In this document: positions 33,427 through 41,791 of the stretch, piece after piece
Position numbering within the stretch: the stretch's first letter is position 1
How the letters are laid out: every line of letters starts with the position of its first letter
Source: Clostridium pasteurianum
Lineage (GTDB): Bacteria > Bacillota > Clostridia > Clostridiales > Clostridiaceae
Assembly: GCF_001705235.1 (NCBI RefSeq)
Contig: NZ_MCGV01000001.1
Location: 2,480,001 to 2,544,000, forward strand
Length of the DNA stretch: 64,000 nt
Direction: 5' to 3'
Made by a program: the position numbers and the translations under genes
The notes under the pieces: model-generated
What the model saw: only the letters and a program-made list of their open reading frames with translations
The model's database searches: none
What the model was told of the DNA's origin: nothing

Positions 33427-33450
33427 TATGACATGTAGTTGTCATATTAA
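33423..33450. promoter_or_regulatory. palindrome between the WYL regulator and the GyrI-like gene
   Basis: TTAATATGAC and GTCATATTAA, perfect 10-bp arms with an 8-base spacer, overlapping the stop codon of the regulator and preceding a TATAAT at 33457-33462. It could be an operator for the downstream gene or a T-poor terminator. Confidence 0.45.
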
Positions 33451-33492
33451 TCTAAGTATAATAACCTTATCAAATATATGGAGGTTATAAAT

Positions 33493-33933
33493 ATGGAATA
33501 TGAAATTGTTAATTTAGAAGAAAAAATAGTAGTAGGAGTTAGTGCTGTTACAGGTAATGATGATCCTAATATGGGGAAAATCATTGGGGGACTTTGGGAA
33601 AAGTTATATCAAGGTGGAATTAATGAAACAATAAAAAATAAGGTAAATCAATATGCAATAGGACTTTATTCGGATTATGAAGATAATAAGTATTTAGTTA
33701 CAGTAGGAAATGAGGTATGTAAAGCCCAAAATGAAGGACTTACAGTAAAGAAAATTCCTGCGGGTAAATATGCCAAGTTTCATATTGAAGGACATATGGA
33801 AAAAGCGGTTGCAGAAGCCTGGAGTGAAATTTGGCAAATGGATTTAGATAGAAGTTATGAAGCTGATTTTGAAGAATATTTAAATTCAGATTTTAATAAT
33901 GCTAAGGTTGATATTTATATTTCATTAAAGTAA
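33493..33933 (+). CDS. GyrI-like/AraC effector-binding domain protein
   Basis: A 146-aa stand-alone effector-binding (SOUL/GyrI-like) domain: MEYEIVNLEEKIVVGVSAVT at the start, then KKIPAGKYAKFHIEGHMEKAV and YEADFEEYLNSD, the three conserved blocks of the family. Such proteins bind small hydrophobic or cationic ligands and can sequester drugs. ATG 33493 is chosen because GGAGG (33480-33484) lies in front; the ATG at 33478 overlaps that site. The gene is directly downstream of the WYL regulator. Confidence 0.85.
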   Translation: MEYEIVNLEEKIVVGVSAVTGNDDPNMGKIIGGLWEKLYQGGINETIKNKVNQYAIGLYSDYEDNKYLVTVGNEVCKAQNEGLTVKKIPAGKYAKFHIEGHMEKAVAEAWSEIWQMDLDRSYEADFEEYLNSDFNNAKVDIYISLK

Positions 33934-33973
33934 TTATTGAGGATACAATGTACTAGAAGGGAGTTATGATTAT

Positions 33974-34846
33974 ATGCATGATGTGATAGCGAAAAGTATA
34001 CTATCCAGTAATAATGGAATGAATATTTATAGAGGATGTACTCATGGATGTATATATTGTGACTCCAGAAGCCTTTGCTATGGAATGAATCATATTTTTG
34101 AAGACATAGAGGTTAAGGCTAATGCACCGCAACTATTAGAAAATGCACTTAGTAGAAAAAGAAAAAAATGTATGATTGGAACAGGTGCAATGAGTGATCC
34201 ATATATTCACATAGAAGAAAAGCTTCAAAATACAAGAAGATGTTTAGAGATAATTGACAAGTATGGCTTTGGATTATCAATATTAACTAAATCGAATAGA
34301 ATATTAAGAGATTTGGACCTCATAAAAAGCATAAACAATAAAGCAAAGTGTGTTGTTCAGATGACATTAACAACTTATGACGAGAAGTTATGCAGGATTA
34401 TTGAGCCAAATGTTTCTACAACAAAAGAACGATTTGAAGTTTTAAAGATAATGAGGGATAATAAAATTCCTACGGTAGTTTGGCTAAGTCCTATTTTACC
34501 TTATATAAATGATACAGAGGAAAACATAAGAGGAATTTTAGATTATTGTATAGAAGCTAAAGTTAAAGGGATTGTAGTATTTGGTATTGGATTAACATTA
34601 AGAAGTGGAAATAGAGAATATTACTATAAGAACTTAGATAAGCATTTTAAAGGTTTAAAGGAAAAATACATAAGACAATATGGGAATAGTTATGAAGTAG
34701 GAAGTAAGAATCATGAAAAACTTATGAAAATTATTAAAGAAACCTGTTATAGAAATAATATTATTTGTGATGTAAGAGAAGTTTTTAATTATATGAGAGC
34801 TTTTGAGGAGAAGAATAATGAAGTTCAAATAGGTTTTGATATATAG
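33974..34846 (+). CDS. radical SAM protein (SplB-like family)
   Basis: A 290-aa radical SAM enzyme of the Rv2578c/spore-photoproduct-lyase-like group. The cluster motif C-x3-C-x2-C is in IYRGCTHGCIYCDSRSLCYG (residues about 19-38). The partial TIM barrel continues with GTGAMSDPY, ILTKSNRILRDLDLI and VWLSPILPYINDTEENIRGI. The C-terminal 60 residues contain additional cysteines. Substrates of this group are unknown. AAGGGAG lies about ten bases before the ATG. It ends with a terminator at 34862, closing this accessory stretch. Confidence 0.87.
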   Translation: MHDVIAKSILSSNNGMNIYRGCTHGCIYCDSRSLCYGMNHIFEDIEVKANAPQLLENALSRKRKKCMIGTGAMSDPYIHIEEKLQNTRRCLEIIDKYGFGLSILTKSNRILRDLDLIKSINNKAKCVVQMTLTTYDEKLCRIIEPNVSTTKERFEVLKIMRDNKIPTVVWLSPILPYINDTEENIRGILDYCIEAKVKGIVVFGIGLTLRSGNREYYYKNLDKHFKGLKEKYIRQYGNSYEVGSKNHEKLMKIIKETCYRNNIICDVREVFNYMRAFEEKNNEVQIGFDI

Positions 34847-34861
34847 AAAAGTGGAGAATTT

Positions 34862-34895
34862 AAAGCACTAATCCTTATGGGATGAGTGCTTTTTA
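34862..34895 (+). terminator. terminator of the radical SAM gene
   Basis: AAAGCACTAATCC, loop TTAT, GGGATGAGTGCTTTTT: about 12 pairs with one bulge. Confidence 0.85.
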
Positions 34896-35163
34896 TGCGT
34901 GTAACAAGGTTTATATTAATATCAAGAAATTTATTTTTGATAGTTAGTTTAGATGTAGAAAGACAATATTATAGAATTGTTTTTTATAATACATATGCCT
35001 ATTTAGAATAAAAATTGCATTTATATAACAAAAATATTTAATTCAATTAAAAAACATATTTAATTTAATATAAGTATGTGATAAAATATTCATGACAACC
35101 TAATAAGAAGTATAAAAGGAAAAAAATACTTAAGACTAAGGCAAAAAGCAGGTGGACACAACA
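34896..35163. other. upstream region of the polymorphic toxin gene
   Basis: AT-rich with no gene. It contains the promoter region of the toxin gene; a TTTAATTTAATATAAGTATG stretch near 35058-35077 could be a -10 region, but no confident -35 was found. AGGTGG at 35150-35155 is the toxin ribosome binding site. Confidence 0.4.
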
Positions 35164-37395
35164 GTGATTTCAGTGGATTTTGATAAATTGTCGCAGCTTT
35201 GTACATTTATAAGTACTGCCGCGGCAGGGATAGAGAACACTATTAACAAGCTAAAAAGAGAAAGAGATAATTTTATATTTACCCCACAGGAAGCAAGCAG
35301 TATTATGGGAATAACAAGAGCAGAAAAATCAATGGCAGCAGCTATTAAAGCTGGAGATAAAATAGTGAGCCATTGTGAGGAACTTATTTCCTTCATACGT
35401 GACGAAATGATAAGGTATGAAACAGTAGAAAATCAGCTGGTACAGCTTGCAAATGCCATTAAATTTGAGGCATCACCAAGGGCTGGGGTAGACTATATAC
35501 TGCAAAAGACATCTATGGGAATAGAATGCGGTGCTGCATCTATAACAGAACTTTCACCAGAATTAGAGCAGAGTCTTGAAACAGACGGTGATGATGAAAG
35601 TGATGACGATGAAACTTTTTTAGATAATGTAGCTTCCTGGGGAGAAGAAGAAAAGGATAAGCTATTTACAGAGGCTAAAGAAGATGCTAAGTATTTAAAA
35701 AATAAAGCAGAAGATGGAATGGAGAAATTAGAAGCATTAAGCCAGAAAGTAGATAAAGAACTATCGCCTAAAATAGAAAAAATAAAAGGTGAAATGGAAA
35801 CTATAAAAAAGGAATTTGGACAAACAATTAATGATGTAAATTTAAAGAATACAGTAGATGATATTGGTAAATTTGCTGTGAGTTTATATAGTGAAAGATA
35901 TTCTAAAGCTTATGATATAAGTTCAAAGTCAGAAAATTATTATAAAAACAAATTAGGCAGTGATTTTCAGAAATTTACTCATAACGTATATACTCGTTTG
36001 AAAAATGACCATCCTAATGTTGTAAATGGACTTAAAACTACAATAATTCAAGGTGAAAAAAGCTGGAGTAAATTCGAAAAGGAACATCCTAATATTGCGT
36101 GGTACATAAAATCAGAGGTAACTGAACATGAAGCAATAGCGGCAGGTTCCCTTAATGTGGTAAAAGGAGTAGTTGAATCTCCCCTTGATATATACCATTT
36201 AGTAAATAAGCAAAAAAGCAACTTTGCAAAAGATCCAGAGGGTACCCTTAAAAGTTGGGTGAAAGCACTAGATCATGTAGAATGTATTGTAAATCCAGCA
36301 TGGCCTAAGACCAAGGAAAATCAAGAGTTTTCTAAGAATTTCTATAAATCCATAGGTACATACATAGATAAGAACTTCATACATACAAGTGATTATAATA
36401 GAATAAAAAACACAACAGAACTTGTAGGAAACATTGCTTTGTACTTTACTGGAGATGGAGAATTAAAGGCAGCAGGCAGTGCATCAAAAGCAAATGATGT
36501 GTTAGAAGCTGAGAAAACGGTAGACAATGTATCAAAGGTAAGTAAAGCAGCCAAGAGTGCTGAAATATTAAAAGAAGGAAATAATGTATCTAAACTGGAT
36601 AAAGCATCTGAGATTGTAGAGAATATAAAGGGCGGATTTTCTGAGGAAATTGAAAACTTAAAGGGACTTCTTAAAGGAAACTTTTTAAATAGAGGTTTAG
36701 AACCTTCATTAGAAGGACTAGGATTTGACTTATCAAAGATTAAGAGTACAGAAGGAAAAGCAGCACTCAATGATTTTAGGAGTAAGCTTAAACAAGCCCT
36801 CAAGGTGGATAACAAAAGTGAGACTCACGGAAAAACTGTAGATGATATAATAAATAAAAAAGCAGAAATTGAATCAGATGAAGCGAAAGTAAAATCGGTA
36901 GAAAATAAAGCAAGTGATGATGTAAAGACAACTGTTAATAAGAGTGATGGTGGAAAAGGGGATGCTAAGGGGGTTACACAAGCTGATAAATATGCAGATA
37001 TAGTAAACTCAAATAAGGTATGGAACTGGGCAGAAGATATACCAGGAGGTGCTGAATTAACTGCAAAGCAACGTAAGGCAATTAGACAGGAAGCGATTGA
37101 ACGAGGACTAATACCAGATGTAAAAATGAAGCCTGGAACAAAATATCCAGACTTTGAAGGTGCAGGTCTAGTTGAGAGAGTAGAGCAGCTTCCAGAGGAA
37201 CTATGGAATGCTACAGATAGGAAGCAGTTTGAATGGCTTGATAGTCGAATTGAAGGTGGTCGTCCAGAAGGGACTACATGGCATCATTCAGAAATTGATG
37301 GTAGAATGGAATTAGTACCATTCGGTACACACAATATTATAAATCATAAAGGTGGCAGGAGCTTAGGAAACTGGTCATCACATGGGAGAAGGTAG
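35164..37395 (+). CDS. polymorphic toxin with C-terminal WHH (HNH/EndoVII-like) nuclease
   Basis: A 743-aa multidomain protein. Residues 1-110 are a helical WXG/LXG-like N-terminus (MISVDFDKLSQLCTFISTAA), followed by an acidic linker (ETDGDDESDDDETFLDN), coiled coil (about 160-240) and a central helical region (240-560). A Lys/Glu-rich linker leads to the tip: PGTKYPDFEGAGL, then TTWHHSEIDGRMELVPFGTH and NIINHKGGRS, the WHH signature of the HNH/endonuclease VII superfamily. It starts with GTG at 35164, eight bases after AGGTGG; GTG 35152 is inside that site. Export, probably by a type VII-like system, is inferred; no secretion genes are nearby. The immunity gene follows with its ribosome binding site over the toxin stop codon. 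Confidence 0.82.
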   Translation: MISVDFDKLSQLCTFISTAAAGIENTINKLKRERDNFIFTPQEASSIMGITRAEKSMAAAIKAGDKIVSHCEELISFIRDEMIRYETVENQLVQLANAIKFEASPRAGVDYILQKTSMGIECGAASITELSPELEQSLETDGDDESDDDETFLDNVASWGEEEKDKLFTEAKEDAKYLKNKAEDGMEKLEALSQKVDKELSPKIEKIKGEMETIKKEFGQTINDVNLKNTVDDIGKFAVSLYSERYSKAYDISSKSENYYKNKLGSDFQKFTHNVYTRLKNDHPNVVNGLKTTIIQGEKSWSKFEKEHPNIAWYIKSEVTEHEAIAAGSLNVVKGVVESPLDIYHLVNKQKSNFAKDPEGTLKSWVKALDHVECIVNPAWPKTKENQEFSKNFYKSIGTYIDKNFIHTSDYNRIKNTTELVGNIALYFTGDGELKAAGSASKANDVLEAEKTVDNVSKVSKAAKSAEILKEGNNVSKLDKASEIVENIKGGFSEEIENLKGLLKGNFLNRGLEPSLEGLGFDLSKIKSTEGKAALNDFRSKLKQALKVDNKSETHGKTVDDIINKKAEIESDEAKVKSVENKASDDVKTTVNKSDGGKGDAKGVTQADKYADIVNSNKVWNWAEDIPGGAELTAKQRKAIRQEAIERGLIPDVKMKPGTKYPDFEGAGLVERVEQLPEELWNATDRKQFEWLDSRIEGGRPEGTTWHHSEIDGRMELVPFGTHNIINHKGGRSLGNWSSHGRR

Positions 37396-37404
37396 GAGTT
37401 GATA

Positions 37405-37881
37405 ATGATGAAGATTGATGAAACTAGCATAATATTACCAAAGCCAAGTAATGAAAGAATTGAATGGTTCGAAAAAACGTATAGAATAGATTTACCCATT
37501 GAATATAAGGAGTTTTTGCAAAATTTTAATGGGTGTAAGCCTATAACCAATATCTTAAATAGTAACGGGAGAGAATACGTAATAGAAAGATTTTTATGTC
37601 TCCTAGATAAACCTAAGGAAAATGAAGCATATGGATGGTATGATTTGACGTCAGTGTTAACACAATTAGATTGTAGATTAATTGATGATGAGGATTTAAT
37701 AGGTATGAATGTTATTCCAATAGCAGCTCTATTTGCGGGAGATTTTATATGCTTGGATTATAGAAAAAATATTAATCCATGTGTTGTAGTATGGAACCAT
37801 GAAGAATCAGATGATTTTGAGCCTGTAACAGAAGAAGTAGCTGATAATGTTAATCAATTTTTTAATATGTTATTACAATAA
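37405..37881 (+). CDS. SMI1/KNR4 family immunity protein
   Basis: A 158-aa acidic protein of the SMI1/KNR4 (SUKH) fold: WFEKTYRIDLPIEYKEFLQN is the family's start motif, then FNGCKP, IPIAALFAGDFICLDYR and VVVWNHEESDD. SUKH proteins are the commonest immunity proteins of nuclease-tipped polymorphic toxins. AGGAG (37394-37398) overlaps the toxin stop codon, so the two are translated together; ATG 37405 and 37408 are both possible. It presumably binds and blocks the WHH nuclease encoded upstream. Confidence 0.87.
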   Translation: MMKIDETSIILPKPSNERIEWFEKTYRIDLPIEYKEFLQNFNGCKPITNILNSNGREYVIERFLCLLDKPKENEAYGWYDLTSVLTQLDCRLIDDEDLIGMNVIPIAALFAGDFICLDYRKNINPCVVVWNHEESDDFEPVTEEVADNVNQFFNMLLQ

Positions 37882-38006
37882 TAAAAAGTTAAGACTAGCT
37901 GCAAATAAATATAAATTCTAACTGCAAAAAATTAATTATAGAAACAATGAATGTAAAGTAGTAAAAGATAGGAAATAGTTCACTGCATAATTGTAATAAT
38001 GCAGTG

Positions 38007-38056
38007 AAAAGATGAAATGAATCAGTTGAAATCAAGTAGGCTGGTTCATTTTTTAG
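38007..38056 (+). repeat. 44-bp direct repeat carrying a terminator, copy 1
   Basis: From AAAAGATGAAATGAATCAG to GGCTGGTTCATT, then T-rich. It is identical to 39708-39751 except for one base. The internal stem ATGAATCAGY/GCTGGTTCAT followed by T6 is an intrinsic terminator for the toxin-immunity pair. Confidence 0.85.
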
Positions 38057-38242
38057 CAGTTAAAAGATGTTATAATTACATCATTCAAAAGAACTATATT
38101 AAAAAGCGACGATAACACATCAGAAAACAGAGATTTATGAGAATGTGAATAAGATACCATTCAGATTGAAAAGCTGTTAAAAATGGCTAAATCGACTGAA
38201 TTTAAAATAGAGGATAAATATATATTATAATAATGATAAAAG

Positions 38243-38279
38243 AGTTAATGTTTCCAACCAGGGAGAATTAACTTTTTTT
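38243..38279 (+). terminator. terminator-like hairpin upstream of the orphan cassette
   Basis: AGTTAAT, 17-base loop, ATTAACT with T7 directly after. The stem is short (7 bp) and A+T-rich. Confidence 0.4.
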
Positions 38280-38311
38280 AATGTAAAGAAATTGAATAGA
38301 GTAAAGGTGAG

Positions 38312-38656
38312 GTGCAAGGTAATGGAAAAGATTTCGAGATAAGTTTAATTGAGGATGCCAAGAGTCCTAAGACAATAGAAAGCTATGTTGGAGATATTAA
38401 AGCTTTCATAGAATTTCTAGGAACTAAAGGAGTTGAATTTAATGGTACCTTACAACGATTCTGCGTAATAAGCTACAAAGACTTTCTAGTAAAGAATAAC
38501 TATGAAGTAGCAACAATCAATAAAAAGATTAATAGCATACATGCACTAAATAGATATCTTATAACTATTGGTACAATGAAGGAAATTGCGTTACAAGAGC
38601 ACAAGATATGCAGGATTGCCATACTTTTGATGACTATTATAATAAGCTTGGATTAA
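38312..38656 (+). pseudogene. N-terminal fragment of a tyrosine recombinase (integrase)
   Basis: The frame starts with GTG (38312) after AGGTGAGG and encodes a core-binding SAM-like domain: SPKTIESYVGDIKAFIEFLG, ISYKDFLVKNNYEVATINKK and LNRYLITIGT, as in XerC/phage-type integrases. After about residue 90 the sequence loses similarity (from ALQEHK on) and stops at 114 aa. The catalytic domain with R-HxxR-Y is entirely missing. At the breakpoint, near 38580, a different frame opens into a toxin tip. It is a broken gene, not a working recombinase. Confidence 0.65.
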
Positions 38657-39030
38657 ACTATGATGATAATCCGTTTGATACAGTTGACAAAATGTATATC
38701 ATGAGATACAAATCGCATGATACAGAAGCTTTAGTTACAAGAAGTTATGGGGGAACAACAATAGAGGATGTAAAAGCAGCTCAAAATGTTCTAGGACTTA
38801 ATGAAAATAATACATTTTTAAATAAAGAGCCATATTTGGGTACTGGAGTAACCAAAGACGTTTCAGGAGGAATTGGGAAAATGGAGCTAATGACGATAAA
38901 AGATAATGCGGGGAATGCTCAATATTGTTCTGTAGATGATGGTTCTGCAATTTATGAAGTATCAAGAGGAAGCAATAAGGAAAAGCTTGTTGCTATTAGA
39001 TATAATGAACAATGGTGGAAGGTGAAATAA
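38582..39030 (+). CDS. orphan toxin tip (C-terminal domain of a polymorphic toxin)
   Basis: The frame is open from about 38575 and reads GNCVTRAQDMQDCHTFDDYY, then YIMRYKSHDTEALVTRSYGG, and ends YNEQWWKVK. The in-frame ATG at 38608 would give 140 aa, but no good ribosome binding site precedes it; the residues upstream of that ATG continue the domain, so this is more likely a displaced C-terminal cassette than an independent gene. The immunity candidate starts at the very next base after the stop. The toxic activity is unknown; I recognise no catalytic motif. It matches the pattern of silent toxin tips found downstream of full-length polymorphic toxins. Confidence 0.6.
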
Positions 39031-39399
39031 ATGAATAGAAATGGACAATTTGCTATATATAAAGGAATAGAATATAAGTGTTGCTTTAGAAGCAATGGTA
39101 AGATTGGTTTGCTAAGTAAAATACCTGTGGAAGGATTTATTGAGTTCATGGGAACTTATTCAAAAGATGTTACAAAAGAAGATTGCTCTAGAATATATAA
39201 AAAAACATTATGTTTCAAATATAACAATGATAGTTTTCTTATTCGTGAAGAGCGTGATAATAAAGTTTTACTTGAAACGGGTCCCAGGTCTTATGATTTA
39301 ATTAGCTTAGGGTTTGAACGTGTTCTTAATGATACATTTCAAAAATGGGTATCATTAAGTGAAGGTAAAAAATACTGGGCAATTTATGACTATAAATAG
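39031..39399 (+). CDS. candidate immunity protein for the orphan toxin tip
   Basis: A 122-aa soluble protein (FAIYKGIEYKCCFRSNGKIG, KWVSLSEGKKYWAIYDYK) with no recognised domain. It starts at the base following the toxin-tip stop codon; GGAAGGTG, eleven bases before the ATG, is the likely ribosome binding site. Small size, absence of signals and tight coupling to the tip are the marks of immunity genes. It is unrelated by eye to the SMI1 protein at 37405, so the two cassettes carry different toxin-immunity specificities. The role is inferred from position. Confidence 0.6.
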   Translation: MNRNGQFAIYKGIEYKCCFRSNGKIGLLSKIPVEGFIEFMGTYSKDVTKEDCSRIYKKTLCFKYNNDSFLIREERDNKVLLETGPRSYDLISLGFERVLNDTFQKWVSLSEGKKYWAIYDYK

Positions 39400-40074
39400 G
39401 ATAAATTATGTATAACCATTAATAAAAAACATTCAAAGTTATGTTTAATGTTAGCTGAATGCGAAATTAAATATTAATTAACTTCATTGTTTAACTTGGG
39501 TACAATAGGTTATAGTTTGGGCGTACTTTGGACATAGAAAATCTAGTGAAATAGTAGTTTGGTCGTACAGGTCTAAGTTTTCAATAAAAACCAAGAGTAA
39601 CATTTGATAATAAGGATACAGCATATGATGAATTATATAAGAAAATATCAAGGTTGGAAAGAATATATAGAAAAAAGCAAAAGGATTATTAATATAACTA
39701 ATGAGGCAAAAGATGAAATGAATCAGCTGAAATCAAGTAGGCTGGTTCATTATTTTTTTAGAAATTAACATACTAGAAAGGTTTATTATTTGATATCTGT
39801 GGGGAGACGGTGAATTGTGTACTATAAGTGTTGAAATCATCATATGAAGTTGACAGAAGCGTGTACAAGGATTATGAAGATTATGTAATTATTATAAAAA
39901 TACAAAAGGGTTTTGAAGCATTAAAACGTAAAAAGGATATTGACATTTTGGCTGAATATTAGTGACGGATATACTAATTTATATTTTAAATTTACTATAT
40001 ATTATATAATTTGTTATATAATATAAGTATATGAAGGCAAGGCTATATTAAAAATAAATTTAAAGGGGTTAAAT
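39400..40074. other. intergenic region with a coding remnant and terminator repeat
   Basis: Most of this 675-base stretch has no gene. At about 39597-39692 an open frame ends DELYKKISRLERIYRKKQKDY and a stop, resembling the charged helical end of some lost protein. The second 44-bp terminator repeat follows at 39708. The region from 39980 on (repeated TATATTATATAATTTG) contains the promoter of the membrane protein gene. Confidence 0.45.
39708..39759 (+). repeat. 44-bp direct repeat carrying a terminator, copy 2
   Basis: Same sequence as 38007-38050 with one C/T difference (ATGAATCAGC here), followed by TATTTTTTTAG. It lies 309 bases after the second immunity gene, so the orphan cassette is flanked by directly repeated copies about 1.7 kb apart. 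Confidence 0.85.
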
Positions 40075-40794
40075 ATGTTTATTTTTAAAGAATTATATGA
40101 AAAGATGCTAACTAAGCTTGAACTTGTGCGTAATATAAAACATAGATTTGGTCATAACTATAGGAATCCTATAATAACTTTTGGTCTGGCAGTTACTTTA
40201 GTTTTATTTTTAGGTTTAACATATTTCTATAATACCTTTTGCAAGATGAAAACTTCACAAGAAGTTAGGACAACTAAAACAGGTATTAAAAGTGAAAATT
40301 CAAGTATTATAATAAATGGAGCACCTACTAAAAAATCAAAGCATGGAAATCCCCAGGAGTCTGTGCAGCCTTCATTATTGACGGTTCAATGGAATGAACA
40401 TGGAATTTATATGTTAGATGGTGGAGAAAATTCATCTTCACTAAAAAAGAAGCTAGGAAAGTATATTGGGAAATATATTTATGATGGATACAACTATGAA
40501 TTATATACAGTGAAGGGATTAAAAACACATAAATACATCATTGTAAAAAGTAATCATATGTATTCAAAATATAACTTTGCATTTAAGGATACTATTATTT
40601 TTAATGGACATACATATATAATTAGTGATGAAAAATCTGACTATAAAAAGGGCAAAAAAATAGGTATGTCTGGCCCAAATGATGTTTATGAAATGCAAGG
40701 AGAAGATTCTGAAAAAGTTATAGATGTGGTTTTACAATGCTCTTCAAATAATGCAAGTTTTAAAGGGGATTTTACTGCGTATAGAGAATATTAA
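40075..40794 (+). CDS. single-pass membrane protein of unknown function
   Basis: A 239-aa protein: a basic cytoplasmic N-terminus (about 40 residues, KLELVRNIKHRFGHNYRN), one membrane segment (residues about 44-65, ITFGLAVTLVLFLGLTYFY) and an external domain with many Tyr, Lys and Ser residues, probably beta-rich. No family is recognised. AAAGGGG precedes the ATG. It is 28 bases upstream of the metallophosphoesterase gene and likely co-transcribed. Proximity to the toxin cassettes is noted, but no functional link can be shown. Confidence 0.65.
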   Translation: MFIFKELYEKMLTKLELVRNIKHRFGHNYRNPIITFGLAVTLVLFLGLTYFYNTFCKMKTSQEVRTTKTGIKSENSSIIINGAPTKKSKHGNPQESVQPSLLTVQWNEHGIYMLDGGENSSSLKKKLGKYIGKYIYDGYNYELYTVKGLKTHKYIIVKSNHMYSKYNFAFKDTIIFNGHTYIISDEKSDYKKGKKIGMSGPNDVYEMQGEDSEKVIDVVLQCSSNNASFKGDFTAYREY

Positions 40795-40822
40795 TGATTA
40801 ATAAAAATGGAGGAAATTATAA

Positions 40823-41791
40823 ATGAATAAGCATAAGCTAATAATTATTTCAATGATAGTAATCGTTTTAAGTACAGTATTAGCTATATTTATATATAAG
40901 CCTAGACCTATTGATAAATATACAACGACTACAACTGCAAAGTCAAAGGCAGATCTTTCTTTTGCAGTGTTAGGAGATGTTCATGGAGGCACTTATAATT
41001 TTCAAAAAGCCGTTAATGATTTATATGAAATAAACCCTAGTATGGATGCGTTAGTACTAAATGGAGATACTGTAAATGAAGGTAGTGAGCAGCAGTATGA
41101 TGCAGTAAAAAAGTTTTTAAGTAAAAATAAGGATTTGCTGCCGACCAAAATTATTAAGAATATTGGAAATCACGAGTTTTTTGATTATAACATAGGGACG
41201 AATTCGCCGCAGCAAGTTAAAACTTTTATAAATAGATACCTTGAGTTTTCTGGAGAAAAAAAGGTGTACCATGATACGTGGATTAAGGGATATCATTTTA
41301 TATCACTTGGATCTGAAGATGGTAAGTCTAAAACAACAAATGCAGTGGAAGCTTCTATATCTATAAAGCAGCAGAATTGGTTAAGAAAAAAACTAGCTGA
41401 AAATCATAAACAGGGAAAGCCTATATTTGTATTTTTACATCAAAATTTGAAACCATTCTGGAACTGGATTGGAGTTAAACAAAGCAAACAGGTAATTCAA
41501 ATATTATCAGAGTATCCAGAGGTAATACTATTTACATCACATACTCACAGTGATTTGAATGCTAGTAGTGTAGTGACAAATGAACCATTTACTATGATTC
41601 ATACTGGAGCTATTAAATATACTCTTGCGTTTGATGTAAGTAGTAAGGGTATCATAAAAAGTATGAAAAAGAAAAACTATATTAAAGGATTATATATTGA
41701 AGTCAATGGAAATAATGTTGTTGTTAAAGGAAGAGATATTAAAGAAAGACGCTGGATATTTACAAAGAAGCTTTCTAAAAATATCAAGTAA
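40823..41791 (+). CDS. membrane-anchored metallophosphoesterase
   Basis: A 322-aa calcineurin-like phosphoesterase. The first 25 residues are a signal-anchor (KLIIISMIVIVLSTVLAIFI). All metal motifs are present: GDVHG, NGDTVNEG, GNHEFF, FLHQN and SHTHSD. The catalytic domain would lie outside the membrane. The substrate could be a phosphodiester or nucleotide; this cannot be decided. GGAGG lies upstream. Its 3' end overlaps the end of the convergent HxlR gene by 8 bases. Confidence 0.87.
   Translation: MNKHKLIIISMIVIVLSTVLAIFIYKPRPIDKYTTTTTAKSKADLSFAVLGDVHGGTYNFQKAVNDLYEINPSMDALVLNGDTVNEGSEQQYDAVKKFLSKNKDLLPTKIIKNIGNHEFFDYNIGTNSPQQVKTFINRYLEFSGEKKVYHDTWIKGYHFISLGSEDGKSKTTNAVEASISIKQQNWLRKKLAENHKQGKPIFVFLHQNLKPFWNWIGVKQSKQVIQILSEYPEVILFTSHTHSDLNASSVVTNEPFTMIHTGAIKYTLAFDVSSKGIIKSMKKKNYIKGLYIEVNGNNVVVKGRDIKERRWIFTKKLSKNIK

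Larger units (their letters stand above)
37882..38311. other. intergenic region with hairpins and remnants
   Basis: It contains an inverted repeat TTCACTGCAT/ATGCAGTGAA near 37978-38007, the first 44-bp terminator repeat (38007-38050) and a second terminator-like hairpin (38243-38279). No complete gene is visible. The stretch between the two hairpins looks like decayed coding sequence, but no family could be recognised. Confidence 0.5.

Noticed and set aside
36393-36815. 140-codon frame antisense to the toxin gene
   Set aside because: It is the shadow of the Lys/Glu/Ser-rich linker coding strand, with low-complexity Leu/Phe/Ser composition and no start signal.
38312-38656. Integrase fragment considered as a functional recombinase moving the toxin cassette
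   Set aside because: The whole catalytic domain is missing and the frame ends in unrelated sequence, so it cannot be active.
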